NCBI GenBank assembly: GCA_900318555.1
Contig: ONKX01000007.1
Span: 1 to 64,000, forward strand
Direction of reading: 5' to 3'
DNA length: 64,000 nt
Source of the DNA: an uncultured Prevotellaceae bacterium
GTDB taxonomy: Bacteria; Bacteroidota; Bacteroidia; Bacteroidales; Bacteroidaceae
The translations under genes were made by a program, and so were the position numbers. Within the stretch, counting starts at the first letter, position 1. Each line of letters starts with the position of its first letter. A model generated the notes under the pieces. That model worked only from the letters and a program-made list of their open reading frames with translations, was not told the origin of the DNA and ran no database searches. Of the stretch, positions 26,124 through 36,103 are shown piece by piece.

Positions 26124-27431
26124 ATGAAGAAACAATTATTTTTATTGGTATTTATGCTGCTGCCATTGGTTGCGAGTGCTGCAACAGGCATAGAGATTGA
26201 TGGTATCTTTTACCACTTTAAAAGTGCTACAAAGACAGCTGAAGTAGCACGTTGGGCCCACGGCCAGAAATATACTGGAGATGTTGTGATACCATCAACG
26301 GTAACTCGGAATGAAGTAGAATATAGCGTAACGAGTATTGAAGCAAATGCTTTCGCAAACTGTTCTGAACTGACATCTGTAACTATTCCCAATAGTGTGA
26401 CATCATTAGGAAAAGAACTTTTCAATGGTTGTCCAAACCTGGCCTCAATCGTTGTAGAGGAAGGTAATCCCGTTTATGACTCTCGTGAAAACTGCAATAC
26501 GCTCATTGAGACGGCCAGCAACAAGGTTATTTATGGATGTTCGGCCTCAACTATTCCCGATGGTATCACAACTATTGGAAATAGTGCATTCCTGAATTGC
26601 ATAGGGCTAACCTCTATTGTTATACCAAGTAGTGTTACAACCATAGAAAAAACAGCGTTTGAGGGATGTACTGGTTTAACCTCCTTCGTGATTCCTGATG
26701 CTGTAACCACTATAGAGCGTGGTATTATAAGCAGTTGCACTGGACTAACCTATCTGTATATTGGTAAAGGTATAACAAACTTAGAAGAATGGATGTTTAA
26801 TTCTTGCACCAATCTGAAAAAAGTAGAAATAAACAGTAATGCTATAGCATCAAATAACAACTATAATAGCCAAAATGGTTTTTCCATCGGATCGTTCTTC
26901 AACAGCTCTGTTGAAGAATATATTTTGGGAGAGGATGTGACAAGGATTAGCGATTATGCCTTTTATCGATGTGGCATGACCTCTATCAAAATGTCCAATA
27001 ACGTAACAACTATTGGAAACCTTGCATTTAGCGGTTGTCGTTATCTTGCTTCTGTCACATTATCTGGGAATTTGACATCCATTGGAGACTGGGCGTTCAC
27101 TTTTTGTGAAAAACTGACAGACATGTATTGCTATGCAGAGCAAGTACCAAAATTAGCTGACGCAGTTTTCATGTCTTCCAATTTCAGAAATGCCACTCTT
27201 CATGTGCCTGCAGTTTCTGTTGATGCATATAGCAATGCTGAAGTATGGAAGGGCTTTGGAAATATCGTTGCTCTGACTGATCCATCTGGAATCGAATCGA
27301 CAACAGCCACACAACAGCCTACGATTATTGAGTGCTATACCATTGATGGCAAGTGTATCAATCAGCCTCAGCGTGGCTTTAACATCATAAAGATGAGTGA
27401 TGGTACTACCAAGAAAATTGTTGTGAAGTAA
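26124..27431 (+). CDS. BspA-like leucine-rich repeat surface protein
   Basis: 435 residues. A signal peptide (MKKQLFLLVFMLLPLVASA) is followed by a short beta region and then LRR_5-type repeats of about 23 residues (LTSVTIPNSVTSLGKELFNGC and relatives) through about residue 340. A conserved CYAEQVPKLADAVF/LHVPAVSVDAY segment follows, and the protein ends in YTIDGKCINQPQRGFNIIK plus SDGTTKKIVVK. BspA-like proteins of oral and gut Bacteroidetes bind host or bacterial surfaces. The C-terminal tail is shared with eight other secreted proteins in the window and is probably a sorting or anchoring signal (type IX-like; inference). A terminator follows at 27467. Confidence 0.85.
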   Translation: MKKQLFLLVFMLLPLVASAATGIEIDGIFYHFKSATKTAEVARWAHGQKYTGDVVIPSTVTRNEVEYSVTSIEANAFANCSELTSVTIPNSVTSLGKELFNGCPNLASIVVEEGNPVYDSRENCNTLIETASNKVIYGCSASTIPDGITTIGNSAFLNCIGLTSIVIPSSVTTIEKTAFEGCTGLTSFVIPDAVTTIERGIISSCTGLTYLYIGKGITNLEEWMFNSCTNLKKVEINSNAIASNNNYNSQNGFSIGSFFNSSVEEYILGEDVTRISDYAFYRCGMTSIKMSNNVTTIGNLAFSGCRYLASVTLSGNLTSIGDWAFTFCEKLTDMYCYAEQVPKLADAVFMSSNFRNATLHVPAVSVDAYSNAEVWKGFGNIVALTDPSGIESTTATQQPTIIECYTIDGKCINQPQRGFNIIKMSDGTTKKIVVK

Positions 27432-27466
27432 CAACATTTCCGTAAACATAAGGTACAATTATAACT

Positions 27467-27511
27467 TTCGCTCTGATATCCACTAAGAAGGATGTCAGGG
27501 CGAATGTTTTT
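27467..27511 (+). terminator. Rho-independent terminator after BspA-like gene
   Basis: TTCGCTCTGATATCC pairs with GGATGTCAGGGCGAA (with G-U pairs) across a short loop and is followed by TGTTTTT. Confidence 0.75.
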
Positions 27512-27555
27512 ATAAGAAAAACAGGGCATTGCTTGCTCGTTTAAGAAATTATTAG

Positions 27556-27563
27556 TAATTTTG
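27556..27563 (+). promoter_or_regulatory. -7 promoter box for beta-galactosidase
   Basis: TAATTTTG, 25 bases before the start at 27589. Confidence 0.6.
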
Positions 27564-27588
27564 TGGCAAAATCATAAAACCTAATTGA

Positions 27589-30500
27589 ATGAATAATACT
27601 AAAGATATGAAGAAAGTTGTGTTTTGTCTGGCAGCACTTGCTTGGATGAGTGTTGCGAATGCCCAGACGGGCGAAGAGTGGGATGACCCCAGTATATCAC
27701 ATGTGAACAGGGAAAAGTCCCATACGGGAGCCTTGCCTATGACCAGCGAGAATGATGTGGTGAAGAACGATTTGACACTCTCGCCCTACTATCAGTCGCT
27801 TGATGGCAAGTGGAAATTCAATTGGGTAAAAAAGCCGTCGTTGGCCAAAACGAATATGTGTGAGAAGGACTATAATGACGCCTCTTGGACAGATATCGAC
27901 GTACCCTCCAGCTGGCAGGTTTGGGGTCTGAAACATAATAAGTCTTGGGACAAACCGCTCTATTGTAACGTGGCCTATCCGTTCTCGTTCAACGAGTCGA
28001 ACTATAGCGTGATGGCTGAGCGTCCAAGCTGGTTTGAGTATAACAGCAACATGCCCAATCCTGTAGGCACTTATCGTAAGCATTTCAATATAACGAGCGA
28101 TTGCCTGGCAGGACATAACGTGTATGTACGTTTTAATGGTGTGGGTCACGGCTTCTATCTGTGGGTCAATGGTCAGCGCGTAGGCTATAGCGAGGACTCG
28201 TATGTGCCTGCTGAATTTGACATCACGAAATATCTTGTTGAGGGCGATAATATGATGGCTCTGCAAGTGTATCGTTTCACCAGCGGCTCGTTCCTGGAAT
28301 GCCAAGACTACTGGCGCTTAACAGGTATTCAGCGCCACTGCTTTATCTGGGCGGCTCCTAAGACACAGATACGTGACTATTTCTTTACCACCGACCTGGA
28401 TAACCAATACGTGAATGCCAAAGCCAATGTGAAGGTCAGCATTGTGGGTGCAGAAACTGATGGTACAGTAGAGGCAAAAATAATGGATGGCTCAACCGTC
28501 ATAGCCTCGAAAACAGCCTCTTTCAACGCTCAGACATCAGAACTCAGTCTCAACATGAATGTGACGGCTCCAAGGCTATGGAGTGCAGAGACTCCCAACC
28601 TCTATGATTTGATATTGACGCTGAAGGATGGTACTGGCAAGACTATCGATATACGTGGCAGCAAAGTAGGTTTCCGTGAGGTTGGTATTCGTAACGATGG
28701 TGCGCTGATTATCAACGGTAAACGTATGGTTTTTCATGGTGTGAACCGTCATGATTTCTCGCCAGTAAATGGGCGTGCCATTACTGACGAGGAGATAGAA
28801 GAAGACATCAAAACGATGAAGCGGTTGAATATCAATGCCGTGCGTACTTCGCACTATCCCAATGATCCTATCTTCTATGACCTTTGCGACAAATACGGAC
28901 TCTATGTGTTGGCTGAGGCTGATGTAGAATGTCACGCTCATCAGAAACTTTCGTCACTGTCGCTGTTCCGTCCTGCTATGGTGGAACGCTCTGAGAATCA
29001 TGTACTTACTCATCGTAACCATCCCTGTATCTTTATCTGGTCGTTTGGTAACGAGAGTGGAAACGGCAACAATTTCCAGTATGTGGCCAATGCTATCAAG
29101 GCACTCGACAGGACACGTCTGACGCATTACGAAGGCAATAGCGATTATGCTGATGTTTCGTCTACAATGTATGCCAGCTATGAAACCATCAACTATATTG
29201 GTTCATCACAGCATAACCGTCCGCATATCCAGTGTGAGAACAGCCATTCGATGGGTAACTCGATGGGTAATGTGCGCGATATGTTCGACCTTTATGAGAA
29301 GTATCCTTGTCTGACGGGTGAATTCATTTGGGACTTTAAGGATCAGGGATTGCTCACTAAGACCAGTAGTGGTCAGGAATACTGGGCATACGGTGGTGAC
29401 TTTGGCGATAATCCCAACGACGGAAATTTCTGCATTAATGGTTTGGTGCATCCAGACTGGAGCTATACCGCAAAGACATATAATACGAAGAAGATTTACC
29501 AGCCTTTGGAGTTTTCTGCAGTAAGTGGTAAAACTAATGTTTTCCGTATGAAAAACAAGTTGGCATTCTTGTCCAGTAGCATTTACGACGTTAGCTACAG
29601 CATTGTTGATGAAGAAGGTCATGACTATATGAGCGGAACTATTAGCGACGACATTGCTGCTGGTGAAACTAAGAATATCACTATCGATTATCTTACTTCT
29701 TCTTACTTCTCTATTATTCCCCCTGAAAAAGAAGTTTTCATAAATTTCACCGCTAAACAGCGCGAAAATACTGCCTGGGCTGATGCCGGCTATGTGGTAG
29801 CTGAAGAGAAACTGCCTGTGAAGACAGCGACAAAGCCAATGAAAGACCTTACCTTTGCCAATAATAATGCGCTGACAGTAGAAGAGACTGATGCTGTTGT
29901 TGACGTCAGTGGTGCCAATTTTAAGGCTACCTTTACCAAGAATAAAGGTACACTCACGGGTTACTCTCTTGACGGTGTTCAGATGATGAGCAAGGCTCTG
30001 CAACTCAATGCCTTCCGTCTGCCTACTGACAACGATGGCAGCAAGAAAGCAACTTGGGACAGTATGGGACTGCGTAGTCTCAGTACAACGGGTAAAGGTA
30101 CTGATACGAAAGTGACAAAGGCCGATGATGGCAAGACCGTCATCGTGAGTATGAAGAGTACTTATGGTAATAGCTCAAACACTTTCGATGTCAGCCTTGA
30201 CTTTATCGTTTGTGCTGATGGTACACTGATGGTCAACTCCTTTATCCGTCCGCAGAATTCTGGTGCCATCCTGCCTAAGCTTGGATTTAAGTTAGAGATG
30301 CCAAAGGAAATGGAACAGCTTGCGTGGTTCGGACGCGGACCTTGGGACAACTATCGCGACCGCAAGGAAGCCTGTCTGCCCGGCATCTATCAGAGTACTG
30401 TTACCAATCAATATGAGGAATACATCCTGCCACAGGAACATGGTACTAAACAAGAGGTACGTTGGATGTCAGTGACAAATAACGAAGGCCAGGGTCTGCT

Positions 30501-31572
30501 ATTCGTTGCACCAGATCAGATGGCAGCTTCTGCCGTTCATTTCCGTCCTGAAGACAACTATACGAATAAGGACACGCGCAAGAAACATACCTATCAGTTT
30601 GTACGTTGCGATAATACCGTTGTCAACCTCGATGCTGCTACTCGAGGTTTGGGTAATAACTCTTGTGGTCCTGATGTGATGGATAAATACGAACTGAAAG
30701 CTGCCAATACTGCTTTCCGATTCTTCATCATTCCGTTGAAAGCTGGAAACGATGTTGCCGCAATCGCTCGAGTGGATATGCCTGTATGCCAGCCTGTCAG
30801 TTGTGAACGTCAGAGCAATGGGCGTATCAAAATGAGCACCCCAACGAAGAATGCCACTATCTATTATAGCATCAATGGAGGCGACTATCAGAAATATACT
30901 GATCCTTTAATCCAAAATGATGCCTGCACAATCAATACCTATTGTACTGGTGAATATTTAATGGATAGTCCAGTAATGACATACGATTTTGACCTTTATA
31001 TCAACAAGTCCGCTTGGAAACTGGTCAGTGTCGATAGTCAGCATAGTGGTAATGAAGCTTGTTTAGCTTTCGATGGTAAGAACGATACCTTCTGGCATAC
31101 GGAATGGGGAAGTGTAGAACCAGCGTGTCCACATACAATAGTCATTGATATGGCCAGTGAATACAAGGTAACAGCAATCACCTACCTTAGTCGCCAAGAT
31201 GGAAATCAGAATGGTATGGTGAAAAACTTCGAAGTTTATCTTAGTAACGATGGTTCGACTTGGGGCTCGCCTGTTGTTTCAGGTCAATTCAAAAACACGA
31301 CGTCACAACAGGTTGCCAAGTTAACAACAACCACTAAAGGTCGTTACCTGAAGTTTGTAGCAAAGTCGGAGATTAATGGAAAACCTTGGACATCAGCTGC
31401 AGAGATTGGTATTCAGGTAGAATCCGACCATACTGCTATTGGACAAGTTAAAACAGACTATCAACAAAATACTGCTGCTGTTTATGATTTAAATGGTCGT
31501 AAAATGAATGGTCAATTAGCACAACAACCCAAGGGTATTTATATAAGTAATGGTCGAAAGATTGTCAAATAG
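27589..31572 (+). CDS. Secreted GH2 beta-galactosidase with F5/8C-type domain
   Basis: 1327 residues; Met7 (27607) is an alternative start that opens the signal peptide directly (MKKVVFCLAALAWMSVANA). Order: sugar-binding jelly roll (about 55-270), Ig-like domain, TIM barrel with acid/base Glu489 (IWSFGNESGNG) and nucleophile Glu550 (QCENSHSMGNSMGN), a LacZ-type small-subunit domain ending near residue 1060, a short CHB_HEX-like insert (ATIYYSINGGDYQKYTDPL), a discoidin/CBM32-like domain (about 1140-1280), and the C-terminal tail YDLNGRKMNG/GIYISNGRKIVK. It cleaves beta-galactosides outside the inner membrane. No SusC/D pair or other glycan genes lie nearby. Its 3' end abuts a truncated trmH copy. 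Confidence 0.9.
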   Translation: MNNTKDMKKVVFCLAALAWMSVANAQTGEEWDDPSISHVNREKSHTGALPMTSENDVVKNDLTLSPYYQSLDGKWKFNWVKKPSLAKTNMCEKDYNDASWTDIDVPSSWQVWGLKHNKSWDKPLYCNVAYPFSFNESNYSVMAERPSWFEYNSNMPNPVGTYRKHFNITSDCLAGHNVYVRFNGVGHGFYLWVNGQRVGYSEDSYVPAEFDITKYLVEGDNMMALQVYRFTSGSFLECQDYWRLTGIQRHCFIWAAPKTQIRDYFFTTDLDNQYVNAKANVKVSIVGAETDGTVEAKIMDGSTVIASKTASFNAQTSELSLNMNVTAPRLWSAETPNLYDLILTLKDGTGKTIDIRGSKVGFREVGIRNDGALIINGKRMVFHGVNRHDFSPVNGRAITDEEIEEDIKTMKRLNINAVRTSHYPNDPIFYDLCDKYGLYVLAEADVECHAHQKLSSLSLFRPAMVERSENHVLTHRNHPCIFIWSFGNESGNGNNFQYVANAIKALDRTRLTHYEGNSDYADVSSTMYASYETINYIGSSQHNRPHIQCENSHSMGNSMGNVRDMFDLYEKYPCLTGEFIWDFKDQGLLTKTSSGQEYWAYGGDFGDNPNDGNFCINGLVHPDWSYTAKTYNTKKIYQPLEFSAVSGKTNVFRMKNKLAFLSSSIYDVSYSIVDEEGHDYMSGTISDDIAAGETKNITIDYLTSSYFSIIPPEKEVFINFTAKQRENTAWADAGYVVAEEKLPVKTATKPMKDLTFANNNALTVEETDAVVDVSGANFKATFTKNKGTLTGYSLDGVQMMSKALQLNAFRLPTDNDGSKKATWDSMGLRSLSTTGKGTDTKVTKADDGKTVIVSMKSTYGNSSNTFDVSLDFIVCADGTLMVNSFIRPQNSGAILPKLGFKLEMPKEMEQLAWFGRGPWDNYRDRKEACLPGIYQSTVTNQYEEYILPQEHGTKQEVRWMSVTNNEGQGLLFVAPDQMAASAVHFRPEDNYTNKDTRKKHTYQFVRCDNTVVNLDAATRGLGNNSCGPDVMDKYELKAANTAFRFFIIPLKAGNDVAAIARVDMPVCQPVSCERQSNGRIKMSTPTKNATIYYSINGGDYQKYTDPLIQNDACTINTYCTGEYLMDSPVMTYDFDLYINKSAWKLVSVDSQHSGNEACLAFDGKNDTFWHTEWGSVEPACPHTIVIDMASEYKVTAITYLSRQDGNQNGMVKNFEVYLSNDGSTWGSPVVSGQFKNTTSQQVAKLTTTTKGRYLKFVAKSEINGKPWTSAAEIGIQVESDHTAIGQVKTDYQQNTAAVYDLNGRKMNGQLAQQPKGIYISNGRKIVK

Positions 31573-31580
31573 TCAGGCAA

Positions 31581-31780
31581 CTAACGAATAATAAGTGCTT
31601 CTGCAAACTTATAGATAACGATACCTGTTGTTACGGAGACATTCATAGAGTGTTTAGTACCCAGCTGAGGTATCTCTAAACAGCCATCTGAGGCGTCTAC
31701 TACTTCCTGGTGGACGCCTTTTACTTCGTTTCCAAGCACTACGGCGTATTTTAAGCCCCGCTGAGGCACGAACGTATGCA
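31581..31780 (-). pseudogene. Truncated trmH 3' end (duplicate)
   Basis: It encodes PQRGLKYAVVLGNEVKGVH and then the SpoU C-terminal motif (IPQLGTKHSMNVSVT), corresponding to about the last 63 residues of the intact methyltransferase at 36202-36732. It has the same orientation and close to 90% identity by eye. The match stops abruptly near 31780. The fragment and the intact gene therefore flank 31781-36201 as direct repeats of about 190 bp. Confidence 0.85.
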
Positions 31781-31783
31781 GTC

Positions 31784-31840
31784 TGGCTTATCGCCATCGT
31801 CAAGATTGGCCAGAAGTCAGTCAAGGTCGTGATTAAGTGA
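31784..31840 (+). pseudogene. Remnant C-terminal tail of a secreted protein
   Basis: The plus strand reads IVKIGQKSVKVVIK then TGA, like the ends of the Prevotella tail proteins, but the frame upstream is the trmH fragment. A second trace (LKVVMK, stop) lies at about 31891-31911. These look like leftovers of genes lost at this junction. Confidence 0.5.
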
Positions 31841-31935
31841 GAATAGAGCTAAGCTTGCTTAAGCTATATCGAACGTGAGCGAGCTCGAGCAAAGCTCAAG
31901 GTCGTGATGAAATAGTTTTCATTTTCTATTAGAAT

Positions 31936-31968
31936 CATCCCTGCCCGTTTCTTTTTCGAGCAGGGATG
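31936..31968. terminator. Hairpin terminator
   Basis: ATCCCTGCCCG and CGAGCAGGGAT pair around a TTTCTTTTT loop. It could serve the plus strand (weak T-run after it) or be a remnant of the junction. Confidence 0.5.
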
Positions 31969-32080
31969 CTTTGTCATCTGATACCCATAACCTGCATTCC
32001 ATAAAAAATAGTGTTTTTTGGAATATCACTATAACATTTCTTAGCTACCTTTCTGCCGTTCGTTCTACCTCGTATGTGTC

Positions 32081-32142
32081 AGTCCGAAAGCTTCGGACTT
32101 TGAGTTCGCACACGTCGGACTGTGAGTTCGCACACTACGGAC
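32081..32142. repeat. 22-bp phased array (family D)
   Basis: CGGAC starts at 32094, 32116 and 32138, exactly 22 bp apart. The first unit is a dyad (AGTCCGAAAGCTTCGGACT) and the next two share TGAGTTCGCACAC. Confidence 0.7.
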
Positions 32143-32255
32143 AAAAAGACAGACTATATATCTCTTATTGAAGCCTAATATCTCCCTTTGAAGGATGTTG
32201 TTTAGTAAAAGCTGCATTTTTTCTTCAAAATGTTTGTAGTTTAAATTATTTTTTT

Positions 32256-32263
32256 TACCTTTG
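32256..32263 (+). promoter_or_regulatory. -7 promoter box for second BspA-like gene
   Basis: TACCTTTG followed by CACC. The coding start is more than 210 bases downstream, giving a long leader (about 32270-32478). In it CTAGCAC (32314-32320) can pair with GTGCTAG (32406-32412). Confidence 0.6.
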
Positions 32264-32478
32264 CACCGTGTTCAAAAGAATACAACATTTATTTGCTCAA
32301 TTTCTCATCCGAACTAGCACCTCGATAAGAGAATAAAGAGTGAACCGAATACACATTGGAGCTGCACCTATCGAGTACAGATTACTCCATAGCGTATTTG
32401 AGGTTGTGCTAGACCTGGATGGGAATATGGATGGGTCTGCACTTTTAATATGGTTAGAAAATAATGTCTATAAAGATT

Positions 32479-34290
32479 ATGAAGAAAAGATTTTTATTAT
32501 TTACAATGCTGCTCCTGCCTTTGGCTGTAAGCGCTAAAGTAGAAATTGATGGCATTTATTACAACCTGAATTCAGATGCCAAAACTGCTGAAGTAACATA
32601 TGGCTCACAAGCGTATGTTGGAGATATTGTGATTCCAGCATCAATAACAGTTGATGATGTTGTTTATAACGTAACGAGTATTGGAAAAGAAACTTTCAGC
32701 TATTGTCAGAATTTGACTTCAGTAGATATCCCTGAAGGAGTGACAACCATAGGAAGTAATGCTTTCTACTTGTGTCAGAATCTAGTTTCTATCACCATAC
32801 CGAGCACTTTGGAAAACATTGGCAATGGTATGTTCCGTTATTGTAATTTGAAAAAAGTTATAATTAATAGTAATGCTCTCATATCAAAAAACCGAAGTTG
32901 GATGGGAGAAGTACTTCTTAAAGATATTTTTGGCAGCACTGTTGAAGAAATTAATTTGGGAGAAAATATAACGAGGATTGGAAATCTTGCATTCCACGAG
33001 TTTAAAAAATTGACTTCTATCCAGATGACTCATCATGTTACGAGTATTGGAAGTGGTGCTTTTCAAAACTGTGTTAGCTTAACTTCTATCATAATCCCCA
33101 ATAGTGTGACGAGTATAGATTATAACCCATTTTATGGCTGCGAGAATCTATCCTCTATTCAGGTGGAAAACGGAAATGCAGTGTTTGATTCTCGCGATAA
33201 CTGTAATGCGATTATTAGGACTGCAGACAATGTATTGATAACGGGCGGTCCAAATACAGTTATTCCCAATAGCGTGACAGAGATAGGAGGAGGAGCCTTT
33301 TATAACAATGCGAATTTAACCTCTATCAATATTCCCAGTAGTGTTGTAAAGATTGGAAGTTCTGCGTTCTGGCAGTGCACAAGTCTGACATCAATCAGTA
33401 TTCCTAGTAGTATGAAGACTATTGAAGAATGGGCATTCTTTAATTGTAAAAATTTAGCTTCGGTTAGTATCGCTGATGGTATAACGAGAATAGAAAAATA
33501 TGTGTTTGAGGGCTGTCAATCACTTACCTCCTTCACTATTCCTACTACAGTAACGAGTATTGGTGAGGAGGCATTTTCTGGCTGTAAACTGACTTCAATT
33601 ACTATCCCTAAGAGTGTCACATCTATAGAAATAAATGCTTTCTGGGGTTGTGCTTTTGGTGCTACTACGATTCAAGTGGAAGAGGGAAACTCTGTTTATG
33701 ATTCTCGCAATAACTGTAATGCTATCATCAGAACAGCAGACAACACTTTGATATTAGGATGTCGAAATACGATTATTCCTAATAATATAACAACCATTGG
33801 AGCAAGTGCATTTAGTGCGTGTGAAAAACTTAGCTCTATCAATATTCCCGAGGGTATAATGACAATAGAAGATAATGCATTTAATTATTCAGGCTTAACT
33901 TATGTTGTTATCCCCAGTAGTGTAACGACCATAGGTAGTAGAGCATTCTATGGTTGTCAGCTTAGCGATATATACTGCTATGCAGAACAGTTGCCTGAAG
34001 CTGGTGAAGATGCTTTCGGATACCAGACTCGCAATATAAAACTTCATGTACCCGCAGTTTCATTAGATGTATATAAAAACGCAGAGTTTTGGAAACTATT
34101 TATATATATCGTTGCACTGATAGATGAAGATCCTAAACCAACCACAGGAATTGCAGTACCAACAACTACACAGATACCTATTGCTGTAGGTCGCTATACG
34201 CTTGATGGTAAGCGCATCAGCAAACCTCAGCACGGATTGAACATCATCAAGATGAGTGACGGAACAACGAGAAAAGAATTTGTGAAGTAA
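32479..34290 (+). CDS. BspA-like leucine-rich repeat surface protein
   Basis: About 603 residues from MKKRFLLFTMLLLPLAVSA, a clear signal peptide; a Met five codons upstream is less likely. At least ten LRR_5-type repeats (LTSIIIPNSVTSI and similar) are interrupted twice by the same module ending VYDSRNNCNAIIRTADNTL. The end has YCYAEQLPEAGEDAF, LHVPAVSLDVYKNAE and the tail YTLDGKRISKPQHGLNIIK. It is followed after 26 bases by a paralog and probably cotranscribed with it. A surface adhesin role is inferred from the family. Confidence 0.85.
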   Translation: MKKRFLLFTMLLLPLAVSAKVEIDGIYYNLNSDAKTAEVTYGSQAYVGDIVIPASITVDDVVYNVTSIGKETFSYCQNLTSVDIPEGVTTIGSNAFYLCQNLVSITIPSTLENIGNGMFRYCNLKKVIINSNALISKNRSWMGEVLLKDIFGSTVEEINLGENITRIGNLAFHEFKKLTSIQMTHHVTSIGSGAFQNCVSLTSIIIPNSVTSIDYNPFYGCENLSSIQVENGNAVFDSRDNCNAIIRTADNVLITGGPNTVIPNSVTEIGGGAFYNNANLTSINIPSSVVKIGSSAFWQCTSLTSISIPSSMKTIEEWAFFNCKNLASVSIADGITRIEKYVFEGCQSLTSFTIPTTVTSIGEEAFSGCKLTSITIPKSVTSIEINAFWGCAFGATTIQVEEGNSVYDSRNNCNAIIRTADNTLILGCRNTIIPNNITTIGASAFSACEKLSSINIPEGIMTIEDNAFNYSGLTYVVIPSSVTTIGSRAFYGCQLSDIYCYAEQLPEAGEDAFGYQTRNIKLHVPAVSLDVYKNAEFWKLFIYIVALIDEDPKPTTGIAVPTTTQIPIAVGRYTLDGKRISKPQHGLNIIKMSDGTTRKEFVK

Positions 34291-34316
34291 GGACAATATC
34301 ACAAAAATATAAAAAC

Positions 34317-36095
34317 ATGAAAAAGAGTCATTTAAACTTATTGCTTGTCCTGCTATCATGCATGACTTCTATTAATGTCTTAGCTTATTGTGATATCCAA
34401 GTTCCAAATGCTGATGGTGTTACTATCTATTACAATGTTAATTATTTAGAGAATGCGGAATTGGAGGTTACTTCCCGTGATTATAACAAAAGTAGTTATA
34501 GTGGAGATGTTGTTATTCCTGAAGAGGTAACGTATGAAGATCATGTCTATAAGGTGACATCTATCGGACGTTCTGCTTTCTACAATTGTTCTGACCTTAC
34601 CTCTATCACCATTCCTAATAGTGTGATCAGTATTCAAGGTGGTGCTTTTTACGGCTGCAGCAGTCTGACGACTGTTACCATTCCCAATAGCGTGACAACA
34701 ATCGAAGGATATGCATTCGGAAATTGTACTAGCCTTACCTCTGTAAATATAGGCAATGGTCTTACGTATATGGGTAACTATGCGTTCGACAAGTGTAACG
34801 CTCTTACGTCAATTAATATTTCAGACATTGCAGCATGGTGTGGAATCTGTTTTGATGGTATAAATAGCAATCCCGTTACTATGCAGAATCGCTTGCACCT
34901 AAATGGTGAGGTCGTTAGAGAATTGGTCATCCCTGAAGGAGTGACATCTATCGAAAATTATGCATTCGATAATTGTGTGTCGCTAATCTCTATCAGCCTT
35001 CCGAATAGTCTGACAAGTATTGGCACTGATGCTTTCAAAAATACGAATCTAACTACTATCATTTTTCCTAATAACTTAAAAAGTATTGGTACTAGTGCGT
35101 TCGAATATTGCAATCTTACATCTATTAGTATTCCTAAAAGCGTAGAAACTATTAGAAGTATGGCATTTAGAGGCAACCCAAATATAGTTAATATAACTGT
35201 AGAAGAAGGAAATACCGCCTATGACTCTCGTAATAATTGTAATGCTTTGATTGAAACTGCCAGTAACACGCTTTTGAAAGGATGTCAGAACACGATTATT
35301 CCTGAAAGTGTAACAGCTATTGCAAACTATGCATGTCAGGGTTGTTCTGGCCTAACCTCTATTGTTATTCCAGATGGTGTTACGAGTATTGGTGGTTCTG
35401 CATTTTTAGGATGTATTAATCTTGCTTCGGTAACAATTTCAAGTAGTGTTACTACAATAGGTGGTTTTGCATTCGCTCGTTGTGAAGCACTCACCTCTAT
35501 TGATATTCCTGGCAACGTTACAAAAATAGAGCGATATACATTCGAAGGTTGCACTAATCTTAGTGCTGTAAAAATTGGTAATGGGGTCACTATCATTGAT
35601 CAATACGCATTTTATAGTTGTCCGAGAATAGCCTCAATTACTATTCCTAATAGCGTGACAGTAATAGGAGATTATTCGTTCTCGGGTTGTGTATCATTAA
35701 CTAATCTTATCATAGGTAATAGCGTAAAGGGTATTGGAACAAGCGCATTCGGATCAGGCTTTAATCTGATAAATGTGTTTTGTTATACAGAACAAGCGCC
35801 TATTGCATATAGCAGCTTTAATAATTCAAATTACACAAATGCTACTCTCCACGTGCCTGCTGCATCTTTAGAAGCATATAAAAACGTAGAACAATGGAAA
35901 AACTTTGGAACTATCATAGCGTTGACAGATGAAGATCCTAAGCCAACAACAGATATTGCAGTAACAACAGCCACACAAGAGCCTGCAATTGTAGAGCACT
36001 ATACCATTGATGGAAAGCGTATCAATCAACTACAGCGTGGCCTGAACATAATCAAGATGAGTGACGGTACAACAAAAAAAGTTATTATAAGATAA
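34317..36095 (+). CDS. BspA-like leucine-rich repeat surface protein
   Basis: 592 residues. A signal peptide (MKKSHLNLLLVLLSCMTSINVLA) is followed by a domain that differs from its neighbour at the start (YCDIQVPNADGVTIYYNVNY), then more than ten LRR_5-type repeats and the shared module YDSRNNCNALIETASNTLL. The C-terminus has LHVPAASLEAYKNVEQW and the tail YTIDGKRINQLQRGLNIIK. It forms a pair with the preceding gene. The 3' end is followed by a 21-bp phased array and then the convergent trmH. Confidence 0.85.
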   Translation: MKKSHLNLLLVLLSCMTSINVLAYCDIQVPNADGVTIYYNVNYLENAELEVTSRDYNKSSYSGDVVIPEEVTYEDHVYKVTSIGRSAFYNCSDLTSITIPNSVISIQGGAFYGCSSLTTVTIPNSVTTIEGYAFGNCTSLTSVNIGNGLTYMGNYAFDKCNALTSINISDIAAWCGICFDGINSNPVTMQNRLHLNGEVVRELVIPEGVTSIENYAFDNCVSLISISLPNSLTSIGTDAFKNTNLTTIIFPNNLKSIGTSAFEYCNLTSISIPKSVETIRSMAFRGNPNIVNITVEEGNTAYDSRNNCNALIETASNTLLKGCQNTIIPESVTAIANYACQGCSGLTSIVIPDGVTSIGGSAFLGCINLASVTISSSVTTIGGFAFARCEALTSIDIPGNVTKIERYTFEGCTNLSAVKIGNGVTIIDQYAFYSCPRIASITIPNSVTVIGDYSFSGCVSLTNLIIGNSVKGIGTSAFGSGFNLINVFCYTEQAPIAYSSFNNSNYTNATLHVPAASLEAYKNVEQWKNFGTIIALTDEDPKPTTDIAVTTATQEPAIVEHYTIDGKRINQLQRGLNIIKMSDGTTKKVIIR

Positions 36096-36103
36096 CTGAA
36101 AAT

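Noticed and set aside
29206-30003. 265-residue minus-strand frame inside the beta-galactosidase
   Set aside because: It overlaps the catalytic domain of a clear GH2 enzyme; a shadow frame.
32340-32537. 65-residue frame upstream of the second BspA-like gene
   Set aside because: It overlaps the signal peptide start in another frame and has no recognisable features; more likely leader sequence.
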